Positions 24,741 through 33,657 of a stretch of DNA of 64,000 nt are shown piece after piece. Every line of letters starts with the position of its first letter. The stretch's first letter is position 1. Below the pieces are notes generated by a model. The model was not told the origin of the DNA. It saw nothing but the letters and a program-made list of their open reading frames with translations, and ran no database searches. Position numbers and translations under genes: made by a program. This DNA comes from Paenibacillus sp. NFR01 (GTDB taxonomy: Bacteria; Bacillota; Bacilli; Paenibacillales; Paenibacillaceae). The stretch lies in the NCBI RefSeq assembly GCF_900111565.1, contig NZ_FOIK01000001.1:1333309-1397308 (forward strand). Direction: 5' to 3'.

Positions 24741-24962
24741 GTGGACGGACTGAAACTGCAGGAGCGTTTGTTAAACCAATGCATTGCAGGCAAAATGCCT
24801 GTAACGATTTTCACGACCAACGGGGTTAAGATGCAGGGACTTGTGACCTCCTATGACGCTTATACAATCACCTTGCAGGGTCAAGGCGACGGCAAGCAGA
24901 ACGTACTGTTCAAGTCCGCGGTTTCGACCGTAGTCCCGCTGAAGCCGGTCTCATTGAAGTAG
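24741..24962 (+). CDS. hfq: Hfq-like Sm protein, divergent paralogue
   Basis: This 73-residue protein starts with GTG and keeps the Hfq fold signatures. These are Q7 and N12 of the N-terminal helix (LQERLLNQ), Sm1 (VTIFTTNGVKMQGLVTSYDAYTI) and an Sm2-like end (LFKSAVSTVVP). Two RNA-contact features differ from classical Hfq. The proximal-face Tyr-Lys-His motif is F57-K58-S59, so the His is lost, and the arginine-rich rim patch is IAGK at 15-18. It stands apart from the miaA neighbourhood where Bacillales hfq normally lies. It is thus probably a second, specialised copy, assuming a canonical gene exists elsewhere. Confidence 0.82.
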   Translation: MDGLKLQERLLNQCIAGKMPVTIFTTNGVKMQGLVTSYDAYTITLQGQGDGKQNVLFKSAVSTVVPLKPVSLK

Positions 24963-24995
24963 CAGCGGGGCTCCTCGCTGCATGGCAACAAAATC

Positions 24996-25030
24996 GAAGG
25001 AACACCGGGATGCCTGTCCGGTGTTCCTTC
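24996..25030. terminator. Terminator between Hfq-like and lactonase genes
   Basis: A 13-base perfect stem (GAAGGAACACCGG and complement) lies between convergent genes, with modest T-runs. Confidence 0.75.
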
Positions 25031-25056
25031 ATTTATTATTTACACCGCTATTTATT

Positions 25057-26166
25057 TTACTCCAGTCCGAACACGGCCGGTTTTACGCATACCGGCTTCG
25101 ATTGCTCGGCCGTATGGCCGGTGAACGTAAGTTTTCCGCTTTTACGGTCCACTGCAAAGACGACCAGATTATTGCCGTCCCGGTTGGCGACGATCAGGAA
25201 AGCCCCGCCGGGCAGCAAGGCAAAGTGCCGGGGATGGCCGCCGCGCGTTTTTACATGCTCGACAAGCGTTAGTTTTGCCATTTCGGCATCGACGGCAAAG
25301 ACAACGATGCTGTCGTCCCCGCGGTTGCTGCCGTAAATATAGCGGCCGTCTTCGGAGATCGCGATTTCGGCGCAGGCGTTATTCTCGGCCGAAACGCCCT
25401 CCGGCAAAGTCGATACGGTAGCGACGGTTTCGAGCATGCCTTCCTCCGCATGATAACGGAACGAAGTAATCGAACATTCGATTTCATTAATAACATAGGC
25501 CGAGCGGCCGTCCGGATGGAAGATAAAATGCCGCGGTCCCGCGCCCGGGTGCAGCTTCGTGTCACGGACAACCTCCAGCTTCCGGGCTTCCTTATCAATC
25601 CGGTACGTACGGATCAGGTCGAGTCCCAGATCGGATACGAACACATACCGCTCGTCCGGGCTGTAAATCGCCGAATGCGGATGCGGACGATCCTGCTGTG
25701 GCGTTGCGCCGGCTCCGTTATGTACGGCGGTATCGGCAAGCTTCTCCGGTCTGCCCTCGGCATCCAGGGTCAGCAGGCCGACTTTTCCCCCATGGTAGCT
25801 GCTCACGAGCAGGAACTCGCTTGCCTTGTCCCGGTTGATATGGCAGGTGGTCGTTTGGCCTTTGCCCTCCGCCGGCATCGTCGGGATGCGGTTCAGCTCC
25901 GCCAGCGTTCCTTCCCTCACATCAATGGCGTATGCCGCCACCTCCCCGGCTTTGCCGCCTTCGCCGTTCGGCTGTTCTCCGATGGCATACAGCCGCTTGT
26001 GGTCCGGATCCACATTCACGAACGTCGGGTTGGTGATTCCCCCGATCCCGCTCAATTTGTCTAGCCGGCCTCCCGCTTCGGGATCAAAGGCATACACCTG
26101 CACACCGTTTTCCCCTGCCGCTGCGTAAGAACCCGTAAAGATCAGCAGTCTGGACTGTTCACTCAT
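25057..26166 (-). CDS. pgl: 6-phosphogluconolactonase (seven-bladed propeller, YkgB type)
   Basis: This 369-residue protein is a lactonase-family beta-propeller that hydrolyses 6-phosphogluconolactone in the oxidative pentose phosphate pathway. Repeated blade motifs appear throughout, including PHPHSAIYSPDERYVFVSDLGLD, GAGPRHFIFHPDGRSAYVINE, CAEIAISEDGRYIYGSNRGDDS and GGHPRHFALLPGGAFLIVANRDGN. Length is normal. It stands alone, divergent from the LytTR gene. A role on other lactones is possible. Confidence 0.86.
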   Translation of the reverse strand: MSEQSRLLIFTGSYAAAGENGVQVYAFDPEAGGRLDKLSGIGGITNPTFVNVDPDHKRLYAIGEQPNGEGGKAGEVAAYAIDVREGTLAELNRIPTMPAEGKGQTTTCHINRDKASEFLLVSSYHGGKVGLLTLDAEGRPEKLADTAVHNGAGATPQQDRPHPHSAIYSPDERYVFVSDLGLDLIRTYRIDKEARKLEVVRDTKLHPGAGPRHFIFHPDGRSAYVINEIECSITSFRYHAEEGMLETVATVSTLPEGVSAENNACAEIAISEDGRYIYGSNRGDDSIVVFAVDAEMAKLTLVEHVKTRGGHPRHFALLPGGAFLIVANRDGNNLVVFAVDRKSGKLTFTGHTAEQSKPVCVKPAVFGLE

Positions 26167-26274
26167 CGTTTGTCTCCTCCTCTGTACGTTAAGCCGTCTT
26201 TATAATTTACAATTTTTAAACGTCTATGACAAATCCTACGAAAAAAAGGACACAAAACATTTTAAAAATTAGAC

Positions 26275-26316
26275 TTTTCAAGAATAATCCAATGTGCTAT
26301 AATGAAAGCGCTAACA
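26275..26316 (+). promoter_or_regulatory. Promoter of the LytTR gene with overlapping cre site
   Basis: TATAAT at 26298-26303 has TTTTCA 17 bases upstream. TGAAAGCGCTAACA at 26303-26316 matches the 14-base cre consensus for CcpA at every defined position and covers the transcription start, the usual arrangement for carbon catabolite repression. Confidence 0.72.
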
Positions 26317-26350
26317 TTGAGTTTATTTTCAATTTAAAGGGGGAACATGA

Positions 26351-26686
26351 ATGAGCAGCCTGCTGGAAGCCAGAAATGTGTACGAGGACTTCGAGGTGGA
26401 TACGGACATTCTGTTCTTTAAGGTCGGAGACCATGATTTGGTCATTTTTCACGGCAGAAACTACAACATTAAAAAGAGAATGTCTGCCGAGCAGCTTGGA
26501 CGCCTGTTGTCAAATTCCAATTACTATCATGTGTACGGAGGTTGCTACGTCAATCTTAACAAGATCAGCACCATCGAGGACGACTGCATCTACTTTGGTG
26601 AAAAAGGCCACTATGCCAAAAATGTTCGCGTTCCGCGCCGGAAACAGGAAAACATCCGCCTTTTGCTTCAAGGCTTGCGATCCTGA
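26351..26686 (+). CDS. Stand-alone LytTR-type DNA-binding protein
   Basis: This 111-residue protein lacks a receiver domain. Its second half resembles the LytTR beta-type DNA-binding domain: YYHVYGGCYVNLNKISTIEDDCIYFG, followed by VRVPRRKQENIRLLLQ, which fits the FIRVHRSYLVNL / VSRRY pattern. The first half contains strands (DILFFKVGDHDLVIFHG). GGGGG precedes the ATG. Its promoter carries a cre site, so expression is probably repressed by CcpA on preferred sugars. The regulated genes are unknown. Confidence 0.68.
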   Translation: MSSLLEARNVYEDFEVDTDILFFKVGDHDLVIFHGRNYNIKKRMSAEQLGRLLSNSNYYHVYGGCYVNLNKISTIEDDCIYFGEKGHYAKNVRVPRRKQENIRLLLQGLRS

Positions 26687-26713
26687 TACCGCCGTACCCC
26701 TGTATTTTCCCGA

Positions 26714-26757
26714 AAAGCCGAAAGCGCGTGGAGAATCCATGACGCTTCGGTTTTTTT
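26714..26757 (+). terminator. Terminator after the LytTR gene
   Basis: AAAAGCCGAAAGCG and CGCTTCGGTTTTTT arms with an internal loop, ending in a run of seven T residues. Confidence 0.7.
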
Positions 26758-26899
26758 ATTTGCGGAAAAGTTCATTATTAAATAATTCTTAAAAAGTTCA
26801 GGCGGTTTTTTTATTCATTCTTAAGGTTTGGAATCCTGTTTTCTGGTAAAGTTGTAGAAAGACAGGCATCACCTATATTGAAGGGAGTCATTACTTATA

Positions 26900-28117
26900 A
26901 TGGACAAGAAAGATCTGAACGGCAACGAAGAGCTTGAGAACATCACGGAACCGGAAGTTACCTCTTCCGAAGCGACCGAAGCTGAAGTAACCCATCCGGA
27001 TGCGGAGGTTATTGCCTCCGAAACCGAAACTGAACCGGTAAACCTTGAACCGGCTGAAGCTGCTCCTGCTGCTGTGACTGCGGAAGAAAGCGTTCCCGTA
27101 ATGAATAAAGTCGGCGCCGGCGCCCCTACTCCTCCTTCTGCTCCGAAAAGCGGAAAAGGCTGGATGGCCGCTTCCATCGTTCTCGCTGCCGCGCTTGTTG
27201 TGGTGCTGATTGTTCAGCCGTTCCAAAAGAACGACAGCAAAACGGCCGTAGCAACGGTAAACGGCTCAAAAATTACGAAGGAACAGCTTTACGATAAACT
27301 GGTTGAAGCCGGCGGCGAAACGACGCTCGACAACCTGATTACAACGACGCTCGTGGATCAGGAAGCCGAAAAAGCAGGCGTAACCGTGACGGACGCCGAC
27401 ATCAATCAGGAGATTGAAGATTTGAAAACTCAATTCGGCGGCGAAGAAGCGCTGAACAATGCACTGTCGCAAAGCTCGATGACCATGGACGACCTGAAGG
27501 CGCAAATGCCGCTGCAGGTGAAAATCCGTAAAATTCTCGAACCAAAAGTGGTCTCGACCATTACAGATGACGATATCAAGAAATATTATGACGACAACAA
27601 AGCTACTTTCAATCAGGAGGAAGAAGTTCGCGCTTCCCACATCCTCGTTCAAACTAAGGAAGAAGCCGATGCGATTCTCAAGCAACTGAAAGACGGCGCT
27701 GACTTTGCAACGCTAGCCAAAGAAAAATCCGCCGATACCGGATCGAAAGACAAAGGCGGCGACCTGGACTTCTTCAAACGCGGCGACATGGTTGCCGAGT
27801 TCTCCGATGCGGCATTCAAGCTGAAAGTCGGCGAAACGAGCGGCGCGGTCAAAACCGAATACGGCTACCATATCATCAAGGTAACCGACCGCAAGGATGC
27901 GCATGAATATACGCTTGACGAGAAGAAAGACGATATCAAGAAAACCTTGATCAGCCAAAAGGTGTCCGAAATGTCGACGACCTGGATGAGCGATCTCAAA
28001 ACCAACTCCAAAATCACCAACACGTTGACGGACAAGCCTGAAGCTTCCGCAGCGGCTTCCGATGCTCCGGCGGCTTCCGCAGAACCAACGGCTTCCGAAG
28101 CTCCGGCAACAAAATAA
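26900..28117 (+). CDS. Membrane-anchored PpiC/parvulin foldase (PrsA-like)
   Basis: This 405-residue peptidyl-prolyl isomerase has an acidic Glu/Thr/Ala-rich N-terminal tail (1-87). One transmembrane segment follows (GWMAASIVLAAALVVVLIV, about 88-106), then a SurA/PrsA-like helical chaperone part (ATVNGSKITKEQLYDKL onward). The parvulin domain covers about 245-335 (VRASHILVQTKEEAD; KGGDLDFFKRGDMV; EYGYHIIKVTD). The tail is Ala/Ser/Pro/Glu-rich. There is no lipobox, unlike classical PrsA, so it should sit as a type II membrane protein folding exported proteins. A strong terminator follows. Confidence 0.88.
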   Translation: MDKKDLNGNEELENITEPEVTSSEATEAEVTHPDAEVIASETETEPVNLEPAEAAPAAVTAEESVPVMNKVGAGAPTPPSAPKSGKGWMAASIVLAAALVVVLIVQPFQKNDSKTAVATVNGSKITKEQLYDKLVEAGGETTLDNLITTTLVDQEAEKAGVTVTDADINQEIEDLKTQFGGEEALNNALSQSSMTMDDLKAQMPLQVKIRKILEPKVVSTITDDDIKKYYDDNKATFNQEEEVRASHILVQTKEEADAILKQLKDGADFATLAKEKSADTGSKDKGGDLDFFKRGDMVAEFSDAAFKLKVGETSGAVKTEYGYHIIKVTDRKDAHEYTLDEKKDDIKKTLISQKVSEMSTTWMSDLKTNSKITNTLTDKPEASAAASDAPAASAEPTASEAPATK

Positions 28118-28140
28118 ACATCTCACCCGCATCAATTATA

Positions 28141-28193
28141 AAAACTCCTCCCGGCATGGCTGCAGTGCAGCCATTGCCGGGAGGAGTTTTTTT
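28141..28193 (+). terminator. Strong terminator between foldase and sugar permease genes
   Basis: A 16-base stem (AAAACTCCTCCCGGCA and complement), with an inner GGCTGCA/TGCAGCC stem, ends in seven T residues. Confidence 0.88.
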
Positions 28194-28212
28194 CAATGAA
28201 ATCCGTTAGCTG

Positions 28213-29376
28213 TTATGAAGTCTTTGATTTGTTATAAATGTCGAAGCCTACAGCAAGCAGCAGCACCAGCCCTTTAATGCCCTGCTGCCAATCGACGCCG
28301 AGGCCGACGAGCGACATCCCGTTGTTCATGACCCCCATAACCAGGCCGCCGATGATGGCGCCCACTACGGTGCCGATGCCCCCCGAAGCCGAAGCGCCGC
28401 CGATAAAGCAGGCCGCAATGGCATCCAGCTCGAAGTTCGTGCCGGCTTTCGGCGTAGCCGAGTTGAGACGCGCGGCGAACACCAGACCGGACAAGGCGGC
28501 AAGCACGCCCATGTTGACGAATACCCAGAAGGTTACCCGCTTCGTTTTGACGCCGGAGAGGCCTGCCGCCTTCTCGTTGCCGCCCAGTGCGTAAATATGC
28601 CGGCCCATCGTCATATGGTTCATCACAAAGGAGTAAATGACAATCAGGACCATCAGGATGACCAGAATGTTCGGAATCCCGTTATATTGCGCAAGCACAT
28701 AGGTAAACAGGTTGATGACGATGATCAAAGCGGCAACTTTGCCGATCGACAGCCAGCGGTTCGACTGTTCGAAGCCGTATTTCACCGATGTTCTGCGGGC
28801 TCTGATCTCCTGATAAATCACGAGCAGCGATAAAACGATGCCGACGACGAGCGTGAGCACGTTCAGCGAACTGCTGCCGGCGAAGTCCGGAAGAAAACCG
28901 GAGCTGATCTTCTGGAACGATTTCGGAAACGGTGCAATGGATTGTCCATTGAGCACGATCATCGTCAACCCGCGGAACAGCAGCATCCCGGCCAGGGTAA
29001 CGATAAACGCGGGGATTTTGATATAAGCGACCCAGAATCCCTGCCAGGCACCGACCAGCGCGCCCATCAGCAGCGAAAGAATGACGGCCAATACCGGATT
29101 CATATGCATATCGACCATCATGATCGCGGACAGCGCGCCGATGAAGGCGGCAACCGAACCGACGGAAAGATCGATATGCCCGGTGATGATGACCAGCACC
29201 ATCCCGATGGCGAGTACCAGAATATAGCTGTTTTGCAGGATCAGGTTCGTGACGTTCAGCGGCTTGAGCAAAATGCCGTCTGTCATGAACTGAAAGAAAA
29301 TCGAAATGACGATCAAGGCGACGATCATGCCGTATTGGCGGATGTTCTTTTTAAAAATCGTGCTTATGGCTCCCAT
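28213..29376 (-). CDS. mmsB: Monosaccharide ABC importer permease (MmsB/GguB type)
   Basis: The start is at ATG 29376 (MGAISTIFKKNIRQYG), preceded by AGGGGGTAA; longer frames upstream overlap the ATPase. The 387-residue protein has about ten transmembrane helices and the family blocks VLVIITGHIDLSVGSVAAFIGA, IPAFIVTLAGMLLFRGL and YALGGNEKAAGLSGVKT (EAA-like loop). It ends AACFIGGASASGGIGTVVGAIIG. It forms the channel of a high-affinity CUT2-class sugar importer with the two genes upstream. Confidence 0.92.
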   Translation of the reverse strand: MGAISTIFKKNIRQYGMIVALIVISIFFQFMTDGILLKPLNVTNLILQNSYILVLAIGMVLVIITGHIDLSVGSVAAFIGALSAIMMVDMHMNPVLAVILSLLMGALVGAWQGFWVAYIKIPAFIVTLAGMLLFRGLTMIVLNGQSIAPFPKSFQKISSGFLPDFAGSSSLNVLTLVVGIVLSLLVIYQEIRARRTSVKYGFEQSNRWLSIGKVAALIIVINLFTYVLAQYNGIPNILVILMVLIVIYSFVMNHMTMGRHIYALGGNEKAAGLSGVKTKRVTFWVFVNMGVLAALSGLVFAARLNSATPKAGTNFELDAIAACFIGGASASGGIGTVVGAIIGGLVMGVMNNGMSLVGLGVDWQQGIKGLVLLLAVGFDIYNKSKTS

Positions 29377-29381
29377 TGGTG

Positions 29382-30920
29382 TTACCCCCTGCTTCTTGTC
29401 ATGTATTTCATCAGCAGCTCCTGCGTTGCATCCTGCCGCTCGACTTCGCCGGTAATCCGGCCTTCGCACATCGTATAAATCCGGTCGCACATCCCCAGAA
29501 TTTCCGGCAGCTCGGACGAGATCATCAGTACGCCCCGACCTTCCGCAGCCAGTTTGTTGATGATTGAATAAATCTCGTATTTGGCGCCGACGTCGATCCC
29601 CCGCGTCGGTTCATCGAGGATCAGAATGTCGGGCTGGGCATAAATCCACTTGCTGAGTACCACTTTCTGCTGGTTACCGCCGCTGAGGTTAACGGTTTTT
29701 TGCAGAATGCTCGGCGTCTTGATGTTCAGCTTCTTGCGGTACTCTTCGGCCACGAGCACTTCTTCGTTCTCGTTGATGACACCCCTGCGGGACAGCTTCT
29801 TCAGATTGCTCAGCGAAATGTTGCGTTTAATGTCGTCGATCAGGACCAAGCCGTATTGCTTGCGGTCCTCGGTGACATAAGCCAGTCCGCTTTCGATCGC
29901 TTTGTTGATGTCGCTGACGTCAACCGCTTTGCCGTGAATGTATACCTTGCCGCTGATGCGTTTGCCGTAGGACTTGCCGAATACGCTCATCGCCAGCTCC
30001 GTCCGGCCCGCGCCCATGAGTCCGGCAATGCCGACCACCTCGCCGCGGCGGATATGAAGATTGATTTGGTCCAGCATTTTGCGGTCTTGCTGCGTCGGGT
30101 GATACACTTCCCAGTCCTTTAGCTCGAAAATCGTCTCGCCCAGCTCCGGCGTCCGCTCCGGATAGCGGTTTGTGAGGTCCCGGCCGACCATGCCTTTGAT
30201 AATGACGTCTTCGGTAACGGCGTCGAGCTTCATATCCAGCGTTTTGATCGTCTGTCCGTCCCGAAGGATCGTGACCGAATCCGCAACCTTTTCGATTTCG
30301 TTCAATTTATGTGAAATGATAATCGAAGCAATGCCCCGTTTCTTTAGTTCCAGGATCAGAGCAAGCAGGTTTTCGCTATCATCCTCATTCAGCGCCGCCG
30401 TCGGTTCGTCGAGAATGAGCAGCTTGACTTCCTTAGAGAGCGCTTTGGCGATCTCCACGAGCTGCTGTTTGCCGACGCCGATGCTTGAGACCCCCGTCAG
30501 GGGCGATTCCTTCAGGCCGACCGTCTCCAGCAATTCCTTCGTTCTCACTGTCGTTTCGTTCCAGTTGATAACCCCGCGCGAAGCCCGTTCGTTGCCCAGA
30601 AAAATATTCTCCGCTATCGACAGATACGGAATCAGCGCCAGCTCCTGATGGATGATGACGATGCCGAGCCGCTCGCTGTCTTTAACGTCCTTGAACTGAC
30701 ATACCTCGCCGTTGAATAAAATATCCCCTTCGTACGTGCCGTGCGGGTATACGCCGCTGAGCACCTTCATCAGCGTCGATTTGCCCGCTCCGTTCTCGCC
30801 GCACAGGGCGTGGATTTCTCCCGCCTTGACCTTGAGATTGACATTGGACAGCGCCTTGACGCCCGGGAATGTTTTCGTAATGTTTTTCATCTCCAAAATC
30901 GCGTCGCTCACTTTATTCAC
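29382..30920 (-). CDS. mmsA: Monosaccharide ABC importer double ATPase (MmsA/GguA type)
   Basis: This 512-residue CUT2 ATPase is taken from GTG 30920, with AAGGAG 8 bases upstream. It has two nucleotide-binding halves. The first has Walker [34 protein letters not shown] and Walker [12 protein letters not shown]. The second has the degenerate Walker A-like [30 protein letters not shown] and [12 protein letters not shown]. These asymmetric halves are typical of RbsA/XylG/MmsA. It lies 5 bases before mmsB. Confidence 0.93.
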   Translation of the reverse strand: MNKVSDAILEMKNITKTFPGVKALSNVNLKVKAGEIHALCGENGAGKSTLMKVLSGVYPHGTYEGDILFNGEVCQFKDVKDSERLGIVIIHQELALIPYLSIAENIFLGNERASRGVINWNETTVRTKELLETVGLKESPLTGVSSIGVGKQQLVEIAKALSKEVKLLILDEPTAALNEDDSENLLALILELKKRGIASIIISHKLNEIEKVADSVTILRDGQTIKTLDMKLDAVTEDVIIKGMVGRDLTNRYPERTPELGETIFELKDWEVYHPTQQDRKMLDQINLHIRRGEVVGIAGLMGAGRTELAMSVFGKSYGKRISGKVYIHGKAVDVSDINKAIESGLAYVTEDRKQYGLVLIDDIKRNISLSNLKKLSRRGVINENEEVLVAEEYRKKLNIKTPSILQKTVNLSGGNQQKVVLSKWIYAQPDILILDEPTRGIDVGAKYEIYSIINKLAAEGRGVLMISSELPEILGMCDRIYTMCEGRITGEVERQDATQELLMKYMTRSRG

Positions 30921-30994
30921 TCCCTGCTCTCCTTGGTCCGTTTGCAGCGAAGGGGAGGCGGCAATCCTCAATCGGACCGCCGCCTCCGGCCGCA

Positions 30995-32101
30995 TTATTC
31001 GCCAAGCTGATCTTTGGTATAGTAGCCGCCGTCTACCAGCACCTTGTCGACATTGGTGGCATCCACCGATACCGGCTCCAGCAGGTAGGAAGGCACGACT
31101 TTCACGCCGTTGTCATACGTGGTGGTGTCATTGACTTCCGCTTCGGTGCCTTTCAGCACGCTTTCGGTCATTTGCACCGCTTTTTTCGCCAGCTCGCGGG
31201 TATCTTTAAAGACAGTTTGCGTTTGCTCGCCGGCCAGGATCGATTTCACGGAAGCGAGCTCGGCGTCCTGTCCGGTCACGATCGGCAGCTTCTTGTCGCC
31301 GGAACCGTAGCCAACGCCTTTGAGGGATGAAAGGATACCGATACTGATGCCGTCATAAGGAGACAAGACTGCATCCAGATTCTCGTTGGCATAGTTAGCA
31401 CTTAAGAGGTTATCCATCCGCGACTGTGCGGTTGCGCCGTCCCAGCGCAGCGTTGCCACTTGTTCCATCGTGGTTTGCTTGCTGCGCACGACCAGCTTGC
31501 CGGAATCGATATAAGGCTTCAGGATCGACATCGCGCCGTCGAAGAAGAAATACGCGTTGTTGTCGTCCGGGGAACCGCCGAACAATTCGATGTTGAACGG
31601 GCCTTTGCCGTCCTTCAGGCCCAGCTTCTCTTCGATGTACGAGCCTTGCAGCACGCCTACCTTAAAGTTGTCAAAGGTTGCGTAATAATCGACATATTCG
31701 CTTTTCTTGATCAGGCGGTCGTAGGCAATGACTTTTACGCCGGCGTCATGCGCCTTTTGCAGCACATCCGTCAAAGCTTCGCCATCGATGGAAGCGATAA
31801 CAAGTGCTTTCGCGCCTTTGGTAATCATGTTCTCGATCTGCGAAACCTGGTTCTCCACCACGTCTTCCGCATATTGCAGGTCGGTATCGTAGCCCAGCGC
31901 TTTGAATTCTTTCACCATGTTGTTGCCGTCGTTCACCCAGCGTTCCGACGATTTGGTCGGCATCGCGATGCCCACCTTGCCGTTTGCGCCTTTCGAGTTG
32001 CCGCCGTTGCCGTTGCTGCTGCCCGAATTCGTGTTGTTGCCGCAAGCGGCGATCAGAAGCATGAATGCCAGTGTTAACATGAGTAGCGGAAATTTCTTCA
32101 T
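30995..32101 (-). CDS. chvE: Monosaccharide-binding lipoprotein (ChvE-like)
   Basis: This 368-residue protein has a lipoprotein signal with lipobox LIAAC (Cys20), then a Ser/Asn/Gly-rich linker. The type I periplasmic binding fold carries [65 protein letters not shown] and [17 protein letters not shown]. These match the ChvE/GguC-linked multiple sugar-binding proteins, which bind glucose, galactose, arabinose or xylose. It is the first gene of the importer operon, preceded by an extended -10 promoter and a cre site. Confidence 0.92.
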   Translation of the reverse strand: MKKFPLLMLTLAFMLLIAACGNNTNSGSSNGNGGNSKGANGKVGIAMPTKSSERWVNDGNNMVKEFKALGYDTDLQYAEDVVENQVSQIENMITKGAKALVIASIDGEALTDVLQKAHDAGVKVIAYDRLIKKSEYVDYYATFDNFKVGVLQGSYIEEKLGLKDGKGPFNIELFGGSPDDNNAYFFFDGAMSILKPYIDSGKLVVRSKQTTMEQVATLRWDGATAQSRMDNLLSANYANENLDAVLSPYDGISIGILSSLKGVGYGSGDKKLPIVTGQDAELASVKSILAGEQTQTVFKDTRELAKKAVQMTESVLKGTEAEVNDTTTYDNGVKVVPSYLLEPVSVDATNVDKVLVDGGYYTKDQLGE

Positions 32102-32160
32102 CCCTGCGTTACCCCCTGTAGGTTCTTATGTGGCGAGCGGCTCTCCCGTTCGACAAATTG

Positions 32161-32169
32161 AGTATAGCA
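32161..32169 (-). promoter_or_regulatory. Extended -10 promoter element of the chvE operon
   Basis: Minus-strand TGCTATACT (TGn-TATACT) lies about 60 bases before the chvE ATG. No good -35 is visible, consistent with dependence on an activator such as the nearby AraC-type regulator. Confidence 0.5.
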
Positions 32170-32230
32170 AGCGGCCCCGTCTGCCGTATTTACACTCAAA
32201 CTACTCTTTTTATAAAAATCGAACCTTTTT

Positions 32231-32245
32231 AGATAGCGCTTACAT
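32231..32245 (-). promoter_or_regulatory. cre-like CcpA site upstream of chvE
   Basis: Minus-strand ATGTAAGCGCTATCT fits WTGNAARCGYWNNCW fully. It lies roughly 70-90 bases upstream of the predicted start site. Confidence 0.6.
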
Positions 32246-32262
32246 AAATGGGCGAAGTTAAA

Positions 32263-32292
32263 TAAGCCGCTGCACGGAAGGCAGCGGCTTGA
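32263..32292 (-). terminator. Terminator of the sugar-sensor operon
   Basis: A perfect 10-base stem AAGCCGCTGC/GCAGCGGCTT is followed by ATTT on the minus strand. The gap between this hairpin and the regulator stop at 32407 shows no other feature. Confidence 0.65.
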
Positions 32293-32406
32293 GAATTTCG
32301 GTGCGGACTCTATTTCGCGAAATGCAGCGAGGCGGACCAAGGAACTTGGCGAGGAGCGAGCACGACCGGAAGAAAGTTGAAGAAGCCTGAAAAACGGCTG
32401 AGACCC

Positions 32407-33636
32407 TCACTCGCTCTCGGCTCCGGCCGAAGCTGCTTCCGGCTGGGCGCCTTTGCGGAACTGCAGCGGCGAAACGCCGGTCTGCTTCTTAAAGGCCGTG
32501 CTGAAATAGTGCTGGGTCTCGTACCCTACCTGCTCGGCGATTTCGGCGATGCTCTGCTCCGTGGCGTGCAGCAGCTGCGCCGCTTTGCGGATGCGCAGCT
32601 GTGTCAGATACGTGCCGAAGGCTTCGCCGAGCTCCTGTTTGAACAGCCGGCTGAGATAGACCGGTGATGCCTGCAGAGTCGCGGCCATGGACTCCAGCGT
32701 CAGCTCGCAGTCGCCGTAATGCTCCTGCGCATATTGCTTCGCCCGGCGCACGAGCGGCGACAGCGGCTGCTCCTTCGCCAGCGCGACCCGGCATTTACGG
32801 TAGGCTTCGCCAAGCTCCGTGAGCGGCCCGGCGACCGGCTGCGACTCCAGCTCTACGCCGATTTTAAGGTTGCTGCGCACGGCTGCCTCAATGCCCGCCA
32901 GCGCCCGTTCTCCGCCGGCATCCCACAGCAGAATGACGATCAGCCCCGCGGTATCGCGGAAAATCACCTTGGGATAAGGCTCCAGCAGTTCGCCGCAAAT
33001 ATTCTCGATGGCGAACAGAAACAGCTGCCGCTCCTTCTCCATCGAAGCGGGCTGCAGGCTTTCGCCCCTCCAGCGGACGATGGCGAGCAGCTCCGGGCGC
33101 TCCTGCGGCAGATGCAGAAATTGCAGCTGCTCGCGGATCTCCTCCCCGCTGAGATTCCCGTCCAGCCATTCCTGGCAGAACCGCTCGCGCAGCAAAGGGA
33201 AGTTCTTCAGAATCTGCCGGGACGCCTGCTGCAGATGCTGGCTTTTCCGGCGCTCCGCCTCCAGCTCGTCCCGGACCGTCCGAAGCACCTGGTGCAGCTG
33301 CTGCGGGTCGGCGGGCTTGAGGATATAGTCGTTCACCTGCACACGGATCGACTCCTGGGCATAGGAGAATTCGTCATGCCCGGTGATGACGATGATTTTG
33401 CATTCCGGCAGCTGCTCGCGCAGCCGTTTCATCAGCTCGATCCCGTGCATGATCGGCATATTCAGATCAACGAGTGCGATGTGGATGCCATGAGCAAGCG
33501 CGAGCTCCAGCGCCTCTTCGCCATCCTCCGCCTCGGCCGCTACCGCAAGGCCGAGCGCCTCCCAATCCACGTTCTGCCGGATGCCGTCGCGGATGATCTC
33601 CTCGTCGTCGGCGATCAGCACTTTCCATTTTTCCAT
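32407..33636 (-). CDS. AraC-type response regulator (YesN family)
   Basis: This 409-residue regulator has a receiver domain at residues 1-120, with DDEE at 10-13, phospho-acceptor D55-region (ALVDLNMPIMHG) and K in YILKPADP. A middle region of unknown role follows. A C-terminal AraC helix-turn-helix pair spans about 305-400 (LTLESMAATLQASPVYLSRLFKQELGEAFGTYL; QSIAEIAEQVGYETQHYFSTAFKKQTGVSPLQFRK). It follows the kinase gene by 21 bases. It most likely activates the neighbouring ChvE-MmsAB sugar importer operon. Confidence 0.9.
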   Translation of the reverse strand: MEKWKVLIADDEEIIRDGIRQNVDWEALGLAVAAEAEDGEEALELALAHGIHIALVDLNMPIMHGIELMKRLREQLPECKIIVITGHDEFSYAQESIRVQVNDYILKPADPQQLHQVLRTVRDELEAERRKSQHLQQASRQILKNFPLLRERFCQEWLDGNLSGEEIREQLQFLHLPQERPELLAIVRWRGESLQPASMEKERQLFLFAIENICGELLEPYPKVIFRDTAGLIVILLWDAGGERALAGIEAAVRSNLKIGVELESQPVAGPLTELGEAYRKCRVALAKEQPLSPLVRRAKQYAQEHYGDCELTLESMAATLQASPVYLSRLFKQELGEAFGTYLTQLRIRKAAQLLHATEQSIAEIAEQVGYETQHYFSTAFKKQTGVSPLQFRKGAQPEAASAGAESE

Positions 33637-33657
33637 GAGTACGCCTCCCTTGCGCGC

